A stretch of DNA of 64,000 nucleotides from Lampris incognitus (lineage: Eukaryota; Chordata; Actinopteri; Lampriformes; Lampridae), in the NCBI RefSeq assembly GCF_029633865.1, contig NC_079213.1:103261936-103325935 (forward strand), given 5' to 3'. The notes beneath the pieces were generated by a model. The model was given only the letters and a program-made list of their open reading frames with translations, was not told where the DNA came from and did not search any database. This document shows, in pieces, positions 42,037 through 53,381 of the stretch. The number at the start of each line of letters is the position of its first letter. Positions within the stretch are counted from its first letter, which is position 1. The position numbers and the translations under genes are program-made.

Positions 42037-42545
42037 AACCGTTGTGGTGAAGAAGGAGCTGAGCCGGAAGGCAAAGCTCTCAATCTACCAGTCAATCTTA
42101 TTTCCAACCCTCACCTGTGGTTATGAGCTTTGAGTAGTGACCGAAAAGGTGCGACCGCGGACACAAGCGAAGAGGCTGAAATGAGTTTCCTCCGTAGGGT
42201 GTCTGGGCTCAGCCTTAGAGATAGGGTGAGGAGCTCGGACATCCAGAGGGAGCTCGGAGAGGAGCCGCTGCTCCTTCACGTCGAAAGGAGCCAGTCGAGG
42301 TGGTTCGGGCGTCTGATTAGGATGCCTCCTGGGCGCCTTCCTTTGGAGGTTTATCGAGCATGGCCAACTGGGAGGAGACCCCGGGGTAGACCCAGAACTC
42401 GCTGGAGGGACTACATGCCCAATCTGGCCTTGGGATCCTGCAGGAGGAGCTGGAGGGCGTTGCTGGGGAGAGGGACGTCTGGAGTGCCCTACTCAGCTTG
42501 CTGCCACCGCAACCCGGTCCCGGAGAAGTGGCTGGAGATGAATGA
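42037..42545 (+). mobile_element. LINE-R 3' fragment
   Basis: KELSRKAKLSIYQSILFPTL, then MSFLRRVSGLSLRDRVRSSD, RSQSRWFGRLIRMPPGRLPL and RRPRGRPRTRWRDYM, the C-terminal end of LINE-R, with frame changes. Lies between lgals3bp and NDUFB5. Confidence 0.8.
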
Positions 42546-42707
42546 ATGAATAATTTAATTCAGCACGGAATAGAGACAGGTGAATGGGCTTCAGCGTGAT
42601 GATAGATAAAGCAGTTTCAAACGGAAGGAGGTGAGGACTTTTACTCACAGATCAGTTGTTTTGGATGTCCATGAGTCCAGTTAGTGAAGCAGAAGGTGGA
42701 TGGTGAG

Positions 42708-42710
42708 TGT

Positions 42711-42744
<34 letters not shown>

Positions 42745-42749
42745 TGCAA

Positions 42750-42836
<87 letters not shown>
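42708..42836. repeat. (GT)n microsatellite in two blocks
   Basis: GT runs at 42708-42740 and 42755-42836 separated by and followed by GCAATGCAAACC, so the unit GTn-GCAATGCAAACC is itself duplicated. Confidence 0.95.
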
Positions 42837-42837
<1 letters not shown>

Positions 42838-43007
42838 AATGCAAACCTTCTAGTGCGACAATCAGTTTAAAATAGTGCGGTTAAAAATTGTACTGTCTCC
42901 CATTTCCCTTTCCGTGTGAAGTCAAGACGAGACTTCCATGAATTTATCTGTGTGCAGTGACCGGTATGCACTATAGGTGGTGGTGTTCAGGTAAGCATTT
43001 ATTTATT

Positions 43008-43130
43008 TACCCCCCCCCCCGTTTTTTCTCCCTAACTGTATCCGACCAACCCCACTCTTCCGAGCCGCCCCTCTGAATGTGGAGTCACCAGCCGCTTCTT
43101 TTCACCTGACAGTGAGGAGTTTCGCCATAG
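43008..43130 (-). mobile_element. SINE-A with an internal deletion
   Basis: Tail CGTTTTTTCTCCCTAACTGT then a jump from CTTCCGAGCCGCCCC to GAATGTGGAGTCACCAGCCG, ending TGAGGAGTTTCGCC. About 140 family bases are missing in the middle and the head is absent. Confidence 0.75.
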
Positions 43131-43383
43131 TGGCTCAGAGGTTGGCTGTAAATTACCTGAGTAGCTCGGTTAGCTAACAATGTTCACAGCGAACACGATA
43201 TACACTCACTAGGTGGGTAAATATTTGAGCAAATAATAACTGCTTGAAATGAATTTCGCTTACCTTGTCCCTTTTCAGCCTAAGTGTGTCCTCTTCTGGG
43301 ACTTTCTTCGTTCGGGGGAACTCCGAAAGGTCTTCCTCCATCCTTCTAGGACTGACAATACTGAGGTTAGCTAGCTAGCTACT

Positions 43384-43517
43384 GTAACCGGTTATTTTCT
43401 TGCCCGGTGCGGGATTCGATACGGGGTGTGCTGCACCACAAGGCGACGTCACTAACCGCTCGGCTAAGGGGTCAGATCCGATAGCTAGGGGCTAACGTGT
43501 TTTATTAGTAGTTTACA
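43384..43517 (-). mobile_element. SINE-D copy
   Basis: Plus text GTAACCGGTTATTTTCTTGC, GGGATTCGATACGGGGTGTG (B-box in reverse), CACTAACCGCTCGGCTAAGG (A-box in reverse), TTATTAGTAGTTTACAC. Complete by comparison with 18585-18715. Confidence 0.75.
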
Positions 43518-43524
43518 CTACGCT

Positions 43525-43735
43525 ACATTGTATCCGGCCAATTACACTACTGCTCCGAGCTGTCCCGGTCGCTGATCCACCCCCTCTTCCGATCCTGGGA
43601 GGGCCACCGACTACCGCATGACTCCTCCGACACATGTGGAGTCGCCTCCTTCCACCTGTAGCGAATTCGGGGGCAGCCGGGAACCGCCGCAGCCGGGACG
43701 CGAACTTGGGTGGGCAATCCGAGTTCGCGTCCCGT
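43525..43735 (-). mobile_element. SINE-A fragment followed by a SINE-D-like scrap
   Basis: 43525-43655 carries TTGTATCCGGCCAATTACAC to CACATGTGGAGTCGCC of SINE-A in reverse. From 43658 TGTAGCGAATTCGGGGGCAG and GCCGGGACGCGAACTTGGG match the SINE-D-like element at 31068. Confidence 0.65.
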
Positions 43736-43758
43736 TTTTTTTTCCCACTCTGCAACCC

Positions 43759-43770
43759 CCCCCCCACACA

Positions 43771-43802
<32 letters not shown>
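43759..43802. repeat. (CA)n tract
   Basis: C run then CA dinucleotides. Confidence 0.85.
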
Positions 43803-43805
<3 letters not shown>

Positions 43806-43999
43806 CCGCAGGGGGGTTTTTTTCACTCCGCGTATTTTTTTTATTCCGAAATTATTATTTTTTTTTTATTTTTAGCTGTGCAGGTCCCTTAAGGGGCTCC
43901 GTATTTTTCTTTTATTTTGTATGTTCGAAATAAAGACATTTTGATTTGCTAGTTTTTTTTCACTCACGTAAACTAGAACCTGTTCTACATACTCTGGTA

Positions 44000-44136
44000 C
44001 GGTAGGAGGTGGCACCGTAAAAAGTCGTTATTGCAATCCGCCAAAAAAATGCAAGGAAGAAGAAGAAGAAGAAGAAGAGGAAAAAGGCGAAGAAGAAGTT
44101 CAGCCAATCGGGAGTCTTGATGGACCGCCAGTAACA
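44000..44136 (+). promoter_or_regulatory. NDUFB5 5' flank
   Basis: Contains (GAA)n at 44057-44097 and a CCAAT box (CAGCCAATCG at 44101-44110) only about 30 bases before the start codon. No CpG island is obvious. In mammals this promoter is shared with MRPL47; no MRPL47-like frame is seen here on the other strand. Confidence 0.4.
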
Positions 44137-44254
44137 ATGGTGGGCATGAGCCTTCTCCGGTCTGCTGCTGCCTTTGCAGCCAGACTAGGTCCTTTAAGGT
44201 CTGGAAATACTGCAAAGAATTTATTGACCAGAACAATCCCACGCACAGAAAAAG
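44137..44254 (+). CDS. ndufb5: NDUFB5 exon 1 (mitochondrial targeting)
   Basis: ATG at 44137 codes [39 protein letters not shown]: basic and hydroxylated with no acid until near the end, a mitochondrial import signal. Human NDUFB5 starts MAAMSLLRR, so the MSLLR match supports the exon and start. The donor GTAAAA at 44255 leaves phase 1. The protein is an accessory subunit of the membrane arm of respiratory complex I. Confidence 0.9.
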
Positions 44255-45318
44255 GTAAAAAAAATCAGTTTTCAACCTTTTCCGGTTTGAGAGAGTTGAT
44301 CCCCGAACGATGGTGATCCCTTGTTATGACCTTGTGCAGGGTTCGTTAGCATGCTAGCGTTAGCTCAGTAAGGTTGACAGACTGTCTTTCCTGTGACAAC
44401 GAGATGGCTTTCGTTCTTTCTTCTGTCCAGTTTAAAAAACTTATACATAAGACATGAACCAACCGCTAGCAGTATACAATGCAGAGAAGCAAGAAATCCT
44501 GAGGGGCTTATTATCCGTGCCATTTTCCTGCGTTCATAACCTAATAGTAAAAGAAAAAATAACATAAATAAGACATTGTAATAAAAATTATAATTTTATA
44601 GGCAGAAAACATGGACAAATCCCTTCAACACTAAACAGCGGTGTAGTGTGTTTGTGTACGTGTTGGTGCATGTTCTCCTTGGACATGGAGGTGTCATCTT
44701 CCTGCTAATGTCAGTTTTTTTGTTTGTTTGTTTGTTTGTTGTTGTTTTTTTGTCGTCGTATTATGTGTTCATATGTTTATTTCACTGAAACGTTTGCAGC
44801 TGTACTTTGATAAGAAGGTCGAAAACAAACACTAGTCAGCCAAGTACAGGAGTTAAGTGTCAATGGCATTCACACTCATATTAGCTCTTCTAACAAATGT
44901 AGATAGAATGAATGAAAATGTATGATGCCTCCAATGCTCTGACCGTCGAGATGAAGAAAAAGCACATGAAACCCTTTTAGGTAAAAATAGGAGAAACCTC
45001 AGCAAGAGCATATGCTGAGTGGCAGAGCAGAAAAGTAATAACAGATTTACCAGAACTACTCAGTGAGACACTTAATGATTACACAATGTAAGGCTGAAAA
45101 AATGCAGAATATATGTATTTAGTAGTTAAGCGTTTTAGACTTAGTTTGGGACATTTACAGCAGTCAATGGATGTTGGATAGATTATATTGCTGCCGGTTG
45201 GTCTTAAACCACATTACCCCAAATCTCAGGAAAAACAAACTTTTCTGTAGTATCCTTTAAGGGCATTGGCACTTCACTGGCAATCTTTAACGATACCTGA
45301 ACCCTTGTTTTTTTTTAG
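44255..45318. other. NDUFB5 intron 1
   Basis: AT-rich, with a (TTTG)n stretch at 44718-44740. Nothing else seen. Confidence 0.5.
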
Positions 45319-45401
45319 TGCCAGTTCGTTTGGGCCATGGAAAGAATTTATTCATCGTCAGACCCACCGACTTCTATGACAGGAGGTTTCTGCATTTATT
45401 G
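45319..45401 (+). CDS. ndufb5: NDUFB5 exon 2
   Basis: An 83-base exon, acceptor TTTTTTAG to 45318, donor GTGAGT at 45402, entering phase 1 and leaving phase 0. It codes [28 protein letters not shown]. The match to human [21 protein letters not shown] is close and marks the mature N-terminal matrix part. Confidence 0.95.
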
Positions 45402-46792
45402 GTGAGTATTTAATGTGTCTTTATAAGTACCTACTCAAAGGGGCTCATGGCCTCCTACAATAACAAAAATAGTGCAAAATCAGAAATCCTAACAGCTGAA
45501 AATCTGAAGATCTGTGGTACAGTTTTCACATGGTGAGTATTGCACTATTAGCGATCATATTGCACCAGAAAAAGAACATATTGGGGGACATGACTGGAAT
45601 GTACAGTACATAATGTATAGGGGGGTTAGAGACTGCTACCTTGCCATAAGTTCATCCTCTAAAACACAGCTACTACTACTACTTTTTGGCTGCTCCCGTT
45701 AGGGGTCATCACAGTGGATCATCCGTTTCCATCTCTTCCTGTCCTCTGCACCTTCCTCTGTCACGTCAGCCACCTGCATGTCCTCCCTCACCACATCCAT
45801 AAAACTCCTCTTTGATCTTCCTCTCTCCCTCTTCCCTGGCAGCTCGATATTCAGCATCCTTCACCCAATATACCCAGCATCTCTCCTCCGCACATGTTCA
45901 AATCATCTCAATTTTGTCTCTCTTGCTCTCTCACCAAACTGTCCAACCTGAGCTGTCCCTCTAACATACTCGTTCCTTATCCTGTCCATGTTCGTCACTC
46001 CCAATGAAAATGTTAACATCTTCAACTCTGCCACCTCCAGCTCCGCCTCCTGTCTTTTCAACAGTGCCACTGTCTCCAAACCATATAACATAGCTGGTGG
46101 TCTCACAACCATCATGTAAACCTTCCCTTTAACTCTTGCTGGTACCCTTCTGTCACAAATCACTCCTGACACTCTTCTCCACCCACTCCACACTGTCTGC
46201 ACTTTCTTCTTCAACTCGTACAAATAAAATTGACTTGACTTGACCTCTCTTCCGTACCCCCTGTTACTTTGAACAGTTGACCCCAAGTATTTAAACTCAT
46301 ACACCTTCATCACCTCTACTCCTTGCATCCTCACCAGTACACTTTCCTCCCTCTCATTGACACATATGTATTCCATCTCGTTCTCACTGACTTTCACTTC
46401 TCTTCTCCAGTGCATACCTCCACTTCTCCAGGCTCTCCTTAACCTGCACCCTACTCTCGCTACAAATCACAATGTCATCCGCGAACATCACAGTTCACGG
46501 AGACTCCTGCTTGATCTTGTCTGTCAACCTGTCCATCACCATTGCAAACAAGAAAGGGCTCAGAGCCGATCCTTGATGGAATCCCACCTCCACTATGAAA
46601 CCATCTGTCATTCCAGCCGCACACCTCACCACCGTCACACTGCCCTCATACATATCCTGCACCACTCCTACATACTTTTCTGCCACTCCTGACTTCCTTA
46701 TACAATACCAAACCTCTCTCGGCACCCTGTCATATGCTTTCTCTAAATCCACAAAGACACAATGTAACTCCTTCTGACCTTCTCTATACTTC

Positions 46793-46984
46793 TCAATCAA
46801 CATTCTCTATAAATTTATTTCTGATTTTTCCCTTTTTCTCCCAATTTAGTGACCAATCGATCCCTATTTTAGTTCAAACACCCACCCTCGTACTGCATGC
46901 ATTCGCCAACTGCATCTCTCCGGCCGGCAGTCTCGAAGGAGATGCCTCCCCACTTTCATGATAAGGGGATCAATCAACATTCTC
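46793..46984 (-). mobile_element. SINE-C, truncated, inserted in the LINE
   Basis: The insert 46808-46969 is flanked by TCAATCAACATTCTC on both sides (46793-46807, 46970-46984). It carries the reverse of the SINE-C tail half (TTCTCCCAATTTAGTGACCA, CATGCATTCGCCAACTGCAT). Removing it and one repeat restores continuous LINE coding text. Confidence 0.92.
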
Positions 46985-47398
46985 AAAGCAAACATCCTAT
47001 CTGTAGTGCTCTTTCATGGCATGAAACCATAATGCTGTTCGCTTATTGTCACCTGTCCTCTTAACCTAGCTTCTATTATTCTTTCCCATATCTTCATGCT
47101 GTGGCTGATCAACTTTAAACCTCTGTAGTTGCTACAGTTCTGCACATTGCCCGTATTCTTGAAAATCAGTACCAGTATACTTCTTCTCTGCTCCTCAGGC
47201 ATTCTCTCACTTTTCAAGATTGTGTTAAACAATCTAGTTAAAAACTCCACTGCCATCTCTCCTAAACACATCCATGCTTCCACGGGTATGCCATCTGGAC
47301 CAGTCGCCTTTCCACTCTTCATCCTCTTCATAGCTGCTCTCGCTTCCTCCTTGCTAATCCACCGCACTTCCTGATTCACTATCCCCACATCTACCCAC

Positions 47399-47399
47399 C

Positions 47400-47455
<56 letters not shown>
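47399..47455. repeat. (TC)n microsatellite in the LINE coding part
   Basis: Expanded from a short natural run; it adds a Glu-Arg repeat to the dead LINE frame. Confidence 0.95.
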
Positions 47456-47459
<4 letters not shown>

Positions 47460-48565
47460 CATCATTCATCAGCCCCTCAAAGTATTTCTTCCACCTTCTC
47501 AACACATTCTCCTCACTTGTCAGCACATTTCCATCTCTATTCTTGATCGCTCTTACCTGCCGCACATCCTTCCTAGCTTTGTTCCTCTGTCTAGCCAATT
47601 GGTACAAGTCCTTTTCTCCTTCCTTAGTGTTTGACCTCTCATACAACTCAGCATACGTCTTTGCCTTTGCCACTTCTCTCTTCGCTTTATGCTGCGTCTC
47701 CTTGTACTCCTGTCTACTTTCTTCATCTCTCTGACTATCCCACTTCTTCTTTTCCAAACTCTTCCTCTGTATACTTTGCTGTACTTCCTCATTCCACCAC
47801 CAAGTCTTCTTGTCTTCCTTCCTCTGTCCTGATGACACCAAGTACCTTCGTAGCTGTCTCCCACACTATTTCGTCAGTGGTTGCCCAGCCATTCGGCAAC
47901 TCTTCACTACCACCCAGTGCCTGTCTTAACTCCTGCCTGAACGCCACACAACAGTCTTCCTTCTTCAACTTCCACCATTTCATCCTTGGCTCTGCCTTCA
48001 ATCTCTTCCTCTTCTTGGTCTCCAAAGTCATGCGACAGACCACCATCCGATGCTGCCTAGCTACATTCTCTCCTGTCACCACCTTGTAGTCTCCAATCCC
48101 TTTCAGATCGTGCCTCTTGCCTTTGATATAGTCCACCTGTATGCACCTTTCTTCACTCTTACACATCACTCTGTGTTACGCCCTCTTCTTCAGATATGTA
48201 TTCACCACAGCATTTCCATCCTTTTTGTAAAACCCACCACCATCCATCTTCCACATTCCTCTCCTTGACACCATACCTCCCCATCACCTCTGTTCCCTTC
48301 ACGCAGACTTCACCAGTGTTCCGTTCAAACCAGCGTTGAACGGGGACTCAAAGCAGCCATCTATGAAGAGGGTATGACCATCCTTTAACTAGGGGGGTGC
48401 CAAAGAGTACATCTGTCACCATCTTAAAATGCTGTGATTGCAAGCATTCCCAAATCCTCTGTGAATAGTACACATGGCCATTGAAACTCTAGTTAATGGT
48501 CATGCCCATATTTGCGTAAGAAATCGATTGTTTTTTTGGTCGTTATGCCACTGTATTGTTTATAA

Positions 48566-48910
48566 GGGTGGCGGAATGGCGGTGCAGTGGTTAGTGCTGT
48601 CGCCTCACAGCAAGAAGGTCCTGGGTTCGAACTCCGGGTTTATCCAACCTTGGGGGTCATTCCAGGTCCTTTCTGTGTGGAGTTTGCACGTTCTCCCCGT
48701 GTCTGTGTGAGGTTTTCCTGGGTGCTCCGGTTTCCCCTACCATCAAAAAAGACACACGTGTTAGGGTTAATACTCCTGTCTGCCCCTGACCAAGGCATTG
48801 GAAAAGGAACTGGAGTTGGTCCCCAGGAAAGGCAGCTGCCCACTGCTCCTAGCTACACAACTAGGACGGGTTAAATGCAGAGCGTAATTTCCCTACGGGG
48901 ATCAATGAAG
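48566..48910 (+). mobile_element. SINE-B copy, head and body
   Basis: GGCGGAATGGCGGTGCAGTG, GTTAGTGCTGTCGCC (A-box), GAAGGTCCTGGGTTCGAACT (B-box), GTTCTCCCCGTGTCTGTGTG. The 3' part differs from the other copies (AATTTCCCTACGGGGATCAA then TGAAGTATCTC), so it is a separate subfamily. Confidence 0.82.
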
Positions 48911-48947
48911 TATCTCAAAATCTCTCTATCTGCAGTCAGTTTAGACT

Positions 48948-49138
48948 GAAGAGGTCACTTAGATGAGTGATGAAACGTATCGGTCAGTATCAAAGAAGGT
49001 TGAATCAGTTCATCTGGATACAACCTTTATTGACAGATACGTTGCATCACTCATCTAAGTGACCTCTTCTGTCAATAAACATATCCAGATGAACTGATTT
49101 AACTTTCTTCGAATTTCTTACCTGGATTATTGAACATG
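48948..49138. repeat. Hairpin repeat copy 2, interleaved inverted pairs
   Basis: Two inverted pairs interleave as A-B-A'-B': A 48948-48972 pairs with 49045-49069 (25 of 25 bases), and B 48995-49020 pairs with 49082-49110. The far end holds CTTACCTGGATTATTGAACA, the reverse of the donor-bearing GCTCAATAATCCAGGTAAGA motif. Confidence 0.75.
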
Positions 49139-49740
49139 CATAAAGACAACTAAATGGCTGCGATGTAAAGCTTTTAAATCTGTTTTTTGACCTGTCCAGT
49201 CTTCAGATGAATATAACGACCTGAAAATTAGTTCATTTGAAATTAAGGTATTTTTTTTACTTTGACATTGTGTTTTAGTGTTTATTAATTGAAACGCCTC
49301 CTAGCTACACAGCTAGGATGGGTTTAATGCAGAGAGTAAAATTCATTTGTATATATGTACAAAATGACTAATAAAGAATATTCTATTCTATTCTGATAAA
49401 GCACAGAGCATTTATAGTATTTAGATTGATTTAAAAAGATTGCAAATAGAACAAGGTTAAAGTCAAGGAATTTTGACATTACAGTAAACTGATGGCAAGG
49501 ATTGCCAGGGTCAACGCTACTGAACCCAGGTCTACAGATGTAATACATTTCCTGTTACTAGAATGTTAATATATGATCAAGAAGTGAAAGACCATGGAAT
49601 AAGAACCAGACAGAAACTGACATGAATTGGAATGTATTCCACACAGAAGAAGGGCGGAGTTAGCTTAAACTCCGCTTTAACATCTTTGCTTTAACAGCAG
49701 TAGGAGGTTTTTTAATATCTCATTTGTTTGTCTTAATGCA

Positions 49741-49790
49741 TGCTCAATAATCCAGGTAAGAAAATCACAGAAAGTTACTTTCTGTGATTT
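49741..49790. repeat. Hairpin repeat copy 3
   Basis: TGCTCAATAATCCAGGTAAG then stem AAATCACAGAAAG (49762-49774) paired with CTTTCTGTGATTT (49778-49790). It lies 32 bases before NDUFB5 exon 3. Confidence 0.75.
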
Positions 49791-49822
49791 CATTTGGCTG
49801 TTCCTCTTTTTTTCTTTTCCAG

Positions 49823-49889
49823 CGATTTTACGTTTTGTTGACCGGCATCCCAGTTGCTATCTTGGTCACGTGTGTGAACGTGTTTATTG
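49823..49889 (+). CDS. ndufb5: NDUFB5 exon 3 (membrane helix)
   Basis: A 67-base exon, acceptor TTTTCCAG to 49822, donor GTAAGT at 49890, entering phase 0 and leaving phase 1. It codes [20 protein letters not shown], FI, the single transmembrane helix that anchors the subunit in the inner membrane; human has [22 protein letters not shown]. Confidence 0.96.
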
Positions 49890-50057
49890 GTAAGTAAACA
49901 TGTAACTTTTTTCTGTGTTTTTATCAATATTGAGGATTTTTATCCTGAGTCTTGGCTGTTACTGGGTTTGGTTTAGGAATTGATGCCGTACACATTACAG
50001 ATATAAATTGAACGTATGTCTTTGTGAATTGAATTAAAATGTGGTTGTGTTGTGAAG

Positions 50058-50119
50058 GTGAGGCCGAGCTGGTTGAAACACCTGAGGGTTACGAACCTGA
50101 ATACTGGGAGTACTACAAG
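50058..50119 (+). CDS. ndufb5: NDUFB5 exon 4
   Basis: A 62-base exon, acceptor GTGAAG to 50057, donor GTATTG at 50120, entering phase 1 and leaving phase 0. It codes GEAELVETPEGYEPEYWEYY, K, matching human [21 protein letters not shown]. The acceptor lacks a long pyrimidine tract (GGTTGTGTTGTGAAG). Confidence 0.94.
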
Positions 50120-50654
50120 GTATTGTCAGTTTTCTCTCTCCAACCTTTTTACAACACGTGTTTTGTGTATTGATATTCTTTCTATGTGCTGATCATAACC
50201 GGGTTCAAAAATACAAAACTTGTTTGAGTCGCGTAACTGCTAAAAGGTGGGAGGTATTGAGTTCACATGGAATAGTATTCAGATGTGCTACGATAATTCA
50301 AATGTAGCAGTTATCAATCAGGTCCTCAGGTACCACCAGCAGTACAGGTGGTACCTTCTATTCTGCCAGGTAGGTAATTATTTTTACTTATAGTGCCATG
50401 TCTATTGTTGTGTATGGTTTTTAGTATATTACATTAAAATGTTCATTAAAAAGAAAAATTATAGTGTTCCAAAGTGCCTAGATGCATTCTGTTTTCATTG
50501 AATTTTTTAATATAAATCGACTGGAAACGATTCTGGGGGGAAATTTTTACTTCCTAAGGTTACTGTGGAGATATAGGTTGTGTGAGCTGTATCCACTCGC
50601 CATCACCTCCGCTGTGTGTTACTGGATATATTATATAAACTGTATCTTCATACT

Positions 50655-51735
50655 TTGTGGACTTGGAGAAGGCTTACGACCGTGTACCCTGGGGCACTCT
50701 GTGGGGGGTACTGTGGGAGTATTGGGTACTGGGGCAGTTGCTACAAGCCATCCGGTTGTTGTATAACCAAAGTGAGAGCTGTGTCCGCATTCTCGGCACA
50801 AAGTCAAACACGTTTTCGGTGGGTGTCGGACTCCGCCAAGGTTGTCCCTTGTCTCCGATTCTGTTTGATATTCATGGACAAGATCTCAAGGCGCAGCCAA
50901 GGTGAGGAGTGTATCCGTTTTGGGAACCTCAGAATTGCATCTCTGCTTTTCGCAGATGATGTGGTTTTGTTGGCTTCATCATAGCGCAACCTCCAGCACG
51001 CAGCTGAATGTGAAATGGCCGGGATGAGAGTCAGCACCTCCAAGTCTGAGGCCATGGTTCTCTACCGGAAAATTGTGGATTGCTCCCTCCGGTTTGGGGA
51101 TGAGTTGTTGCCTCAAGTGAAGGAGTTCAAGTATCTCGGGGTCTTGTTCATGAGTGAGGGTAGGATGGAGCGGGAGATTGACAGGCGGATTGGTGCAGCA
51201 TCAGCAGTAATGCGGACGTTGTACCGGACCGTTGTGGTGAAGAGGGAACTGAGCCGGAAGGCAAAGCTCTCAATTTACCAGTCAGTCTGCGTTCCAACCC
51301 TCACCTATGGTCATGAGCTTTGGGTAGTGACCGAAAGGGTGAGATCGTGGATACAAGTGGCTGAAATGAGTTTCCTCCGTAGGGTGTCTGGGCTCAGCCT
51401 TAGAGATAGGGCGAGGAGCTCGGACATCTGTAGGGAGCTCAGAGTAGAGCCGCTGTTCCTTCGCATCGAAAGGAGCCAGTTGAGGTGGTTTGGGCGTCTG
51501 ACTAGGATGCCTCCTGGGCGCCTTCCTTTGGAGGTTATCCGGGCACGTCCAACTGGGAGGAGACCCCGGGGTAGACCCAGAACTCTACATGTCAAATCTG
51601 GCCTGGGAAAGCCTTGGGATCCCCCAGGAGGAGCTAGAGGATGTTGCTGGGGTGAGGGATGTCTGGAGTGCCCTACTTAGCTTGCTGCCACCGCAACCCG
51701 ACCCCGTAGAAGCAGCGGATGATGAGATGTATCCT
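50655..51735 (+). mobile_element. LINE-R, 5'-truncated copy with reverse transcriptase
   Basis: Reads [20 protein letters not shown], then in shifting frames VGLRQGCPLSPILF and RIASLLFADDVVLLASS with the FADD catalytic motif. A longer open part (51015-51680) carries MAGMRVSTSKSEAMVLYRKI, FKYLGVLFMSEGRMEREID, MSFLRRVSGLSLRDRARSSD and RPRGRPRTL. Frame changes occur near 50790, 50870 and 51580, and a stop after LLASS. Lies in NDUFB5 intron 4, same strand. Confidence 0.87.
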
Positions 51736-51762
51736 CATACAAAAGTGCATGTTAACTTTATA

Positions 51763-53245
51763 CAGGGCTCTACACTAACTTTTTGCATTGGTTGCACTGG
51801 TGCACCTAACTTTTTTTTTTAGGTGCACCAGCACAAAATTTAGGTGCACCCACATTTTTCATTGCGTCGCCTTTAACACCAAAAGGTCTCCTTTTTATCG
51901 CTCTTCTGTCATATAATGTGAATGATTTTTTAAAACAATAAGGTGCAGAAAAAGCCTGTCTTTATTTTAAACACAATATATAAAGAATATATATATCTGA
52001 AGAATATATATATATATATATATGCTCCACCTCGACATGTCCAATTAATATGTTGACCGGCCTCCCTTTCCGCAAAGTGCGGCTGTAGATAATCACGCAC
52101 TCCTTTGTAGAGACGTCTGTGTCGCTGTCAATCATAAATGACATATACGTGGCATTTCCAACGTCCGCAGCTGTCTTATTTTTTAGTGTGTCGGCTATTA
52201 CACCAATAAATTGCGCGCATGCCTTGTTATTGCTGTAGGTTGGGTTGACATTTAAGCCGTTTTTCTTCATTAGAATGATCTCTGACTTAAATTTTGTGAA
52301 CGGCATTTCCTCCTTGGCAATGTTGTATGCGACATTGAATTTTATGATCATTTCTGATTCCTCCGAGGACCTGATCAATACAGCCTGACGCTGAAATGCA
52401 GCTGGGAGAGGGGCCACTGTATTTACACACTTGTCACGGCATGTAGTATGCTTTTTGGACAAGTTATGCTTTTTTAATGTCTCGATCCGAAACGTTGTTG
52501 ACTCTCCGACGAATGCACTATTACCGGCCATACTCTGACCACACTCCCGACAGTAAATGCAGTGCATTGCATTCCGTTCTTTGTCGTACCTCAGCCAGGG
52601 AAATTGTTTTAACCAGTCACGCCTGAAAGAATTAATTTTGGGCTTTTTGATTTGACTCTGGGTGCCGGGCTCTATCTCAAACTCGGTTGTCTCCTCTGGT
52701 TTCGAGTCTGATGTTATCGCGGAAGGACCGGGGCTTGGCATTCTCCCAGGGACCGTCTTCGAGGCCGAGGGCTCCGTGTCTTGGCTGGATGTAGGCCTAC
52801 TCTCGGTAGATGAGATGGATGGAGTGACAGTAGGGCTGGTTGAAGGAGTAGGTTTCGTTTTTTTAATGAAAAAACTTTCAATGGCTCTACCTCTCTTCAT
52901 TTTCACTCGTTTTGTCGCGTAGACGTACAGGCTGTTATTTTCCCGTTCAAGTTCTCTGGCGCTCAGCCTGCTCAGGTCGCTCGCATTTTTTGAACTGACA
53001 CTACTTAGAGCAGTGAAAAGGACCACAGCCAATCAGAGGCAAGGACCCGCCCGAGCTCTGTCTCGTATTGGTTTAGACCACGATACCATCAGGAGAACAC
53101 AGAGAGATGCTGCGCTTGCGAAAGAGATTTCAGTGTTCACCCGAGCAGCATCGGGTGCACCGGTGCGACCTATAATTTTTTTCAGTCGCACTCTTAAAAA
53201 CTTTGGTCGCATGTGCAACCAAATTGGTCGCACTCTCGAGCCCTG
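51763..53245 (-). mobile_element. hAT transposon with ZNF862/KIAA1586-like protein, shortened
   Basis: Ends: CAGGGCTC at 51763 and its reverse complement GAGCCCTG to 53245. Sub-repeats GGTGCACC and GGTCGCA occur near both ends. The 8-base flanks (ACTTTATA, CTATATCA) do not match, so the target duplication is not clear. At about 1.48 kb it is too short for a full hAT gene; the catalytic C-terminal half is missing, ending in an (AT)n tract at 51990-52020. Confidence 0.75.
51962..53032 (-). pseudogene. hAT protein, TTF-type zinc finger and N-terminal part
   Basis: An open frame of 356 codons. MKRGRAIESFFIKK at about residue 45 is likely the true start, as in many of these proteins. A Ser/Thr/Pro-rich linker follows, then a TTF-type finger: FRRDWLKQFPWLRYDKERNA, MHCIYCRECGQS, LKKHNLSKKHTTC. 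The core begins (MPFTKFKSEIILMKKNGLNV, TYMSFMIDSDTDVSTKE) but ends after GRPVNILIGHVEVEHI in an Ile-Tyr run from the (AT)n tract. No RNase-H end and no dimerisation domain. Confidence 0.8.
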
Positions 53246-53381
53246 CTATATCACAACACTCACCACATCAGATATTTACGTAGCCCTTGCAATGTTTTAA
53301 AGGGTAGGATGATAAAATGCAGGAGACACAATTCTGCTCATTCCCAAACACACTTTGACACTTGTTGACATGCCGTTGCAG

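Larger units (their letters stand above)
45675..48305 (-). mobile_element. RTE-like LINE, long 5'-truncated copy
   Basis: On the minus strand, from 48305 to 45675: end of the endonuclease (RCIQVDYIKGKRHDLK, ARQHRMVVCRMTLE), a linker (KTWWWNEEVQQSI), reverse transcriptase ([68 protein letters not shown]), and the C-terminal part (FKYLGSTVQSN, AELKMLTFSLGVTNMDRIRN). The 3' end is CTTTCGGCTGC-type text next to (TAG)n. Several frame changes, a (TC)n run in the coding part and a SINE insertion make it dead. It fills NDUFB5 intron 2 antisense. Confidence 0.88.
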
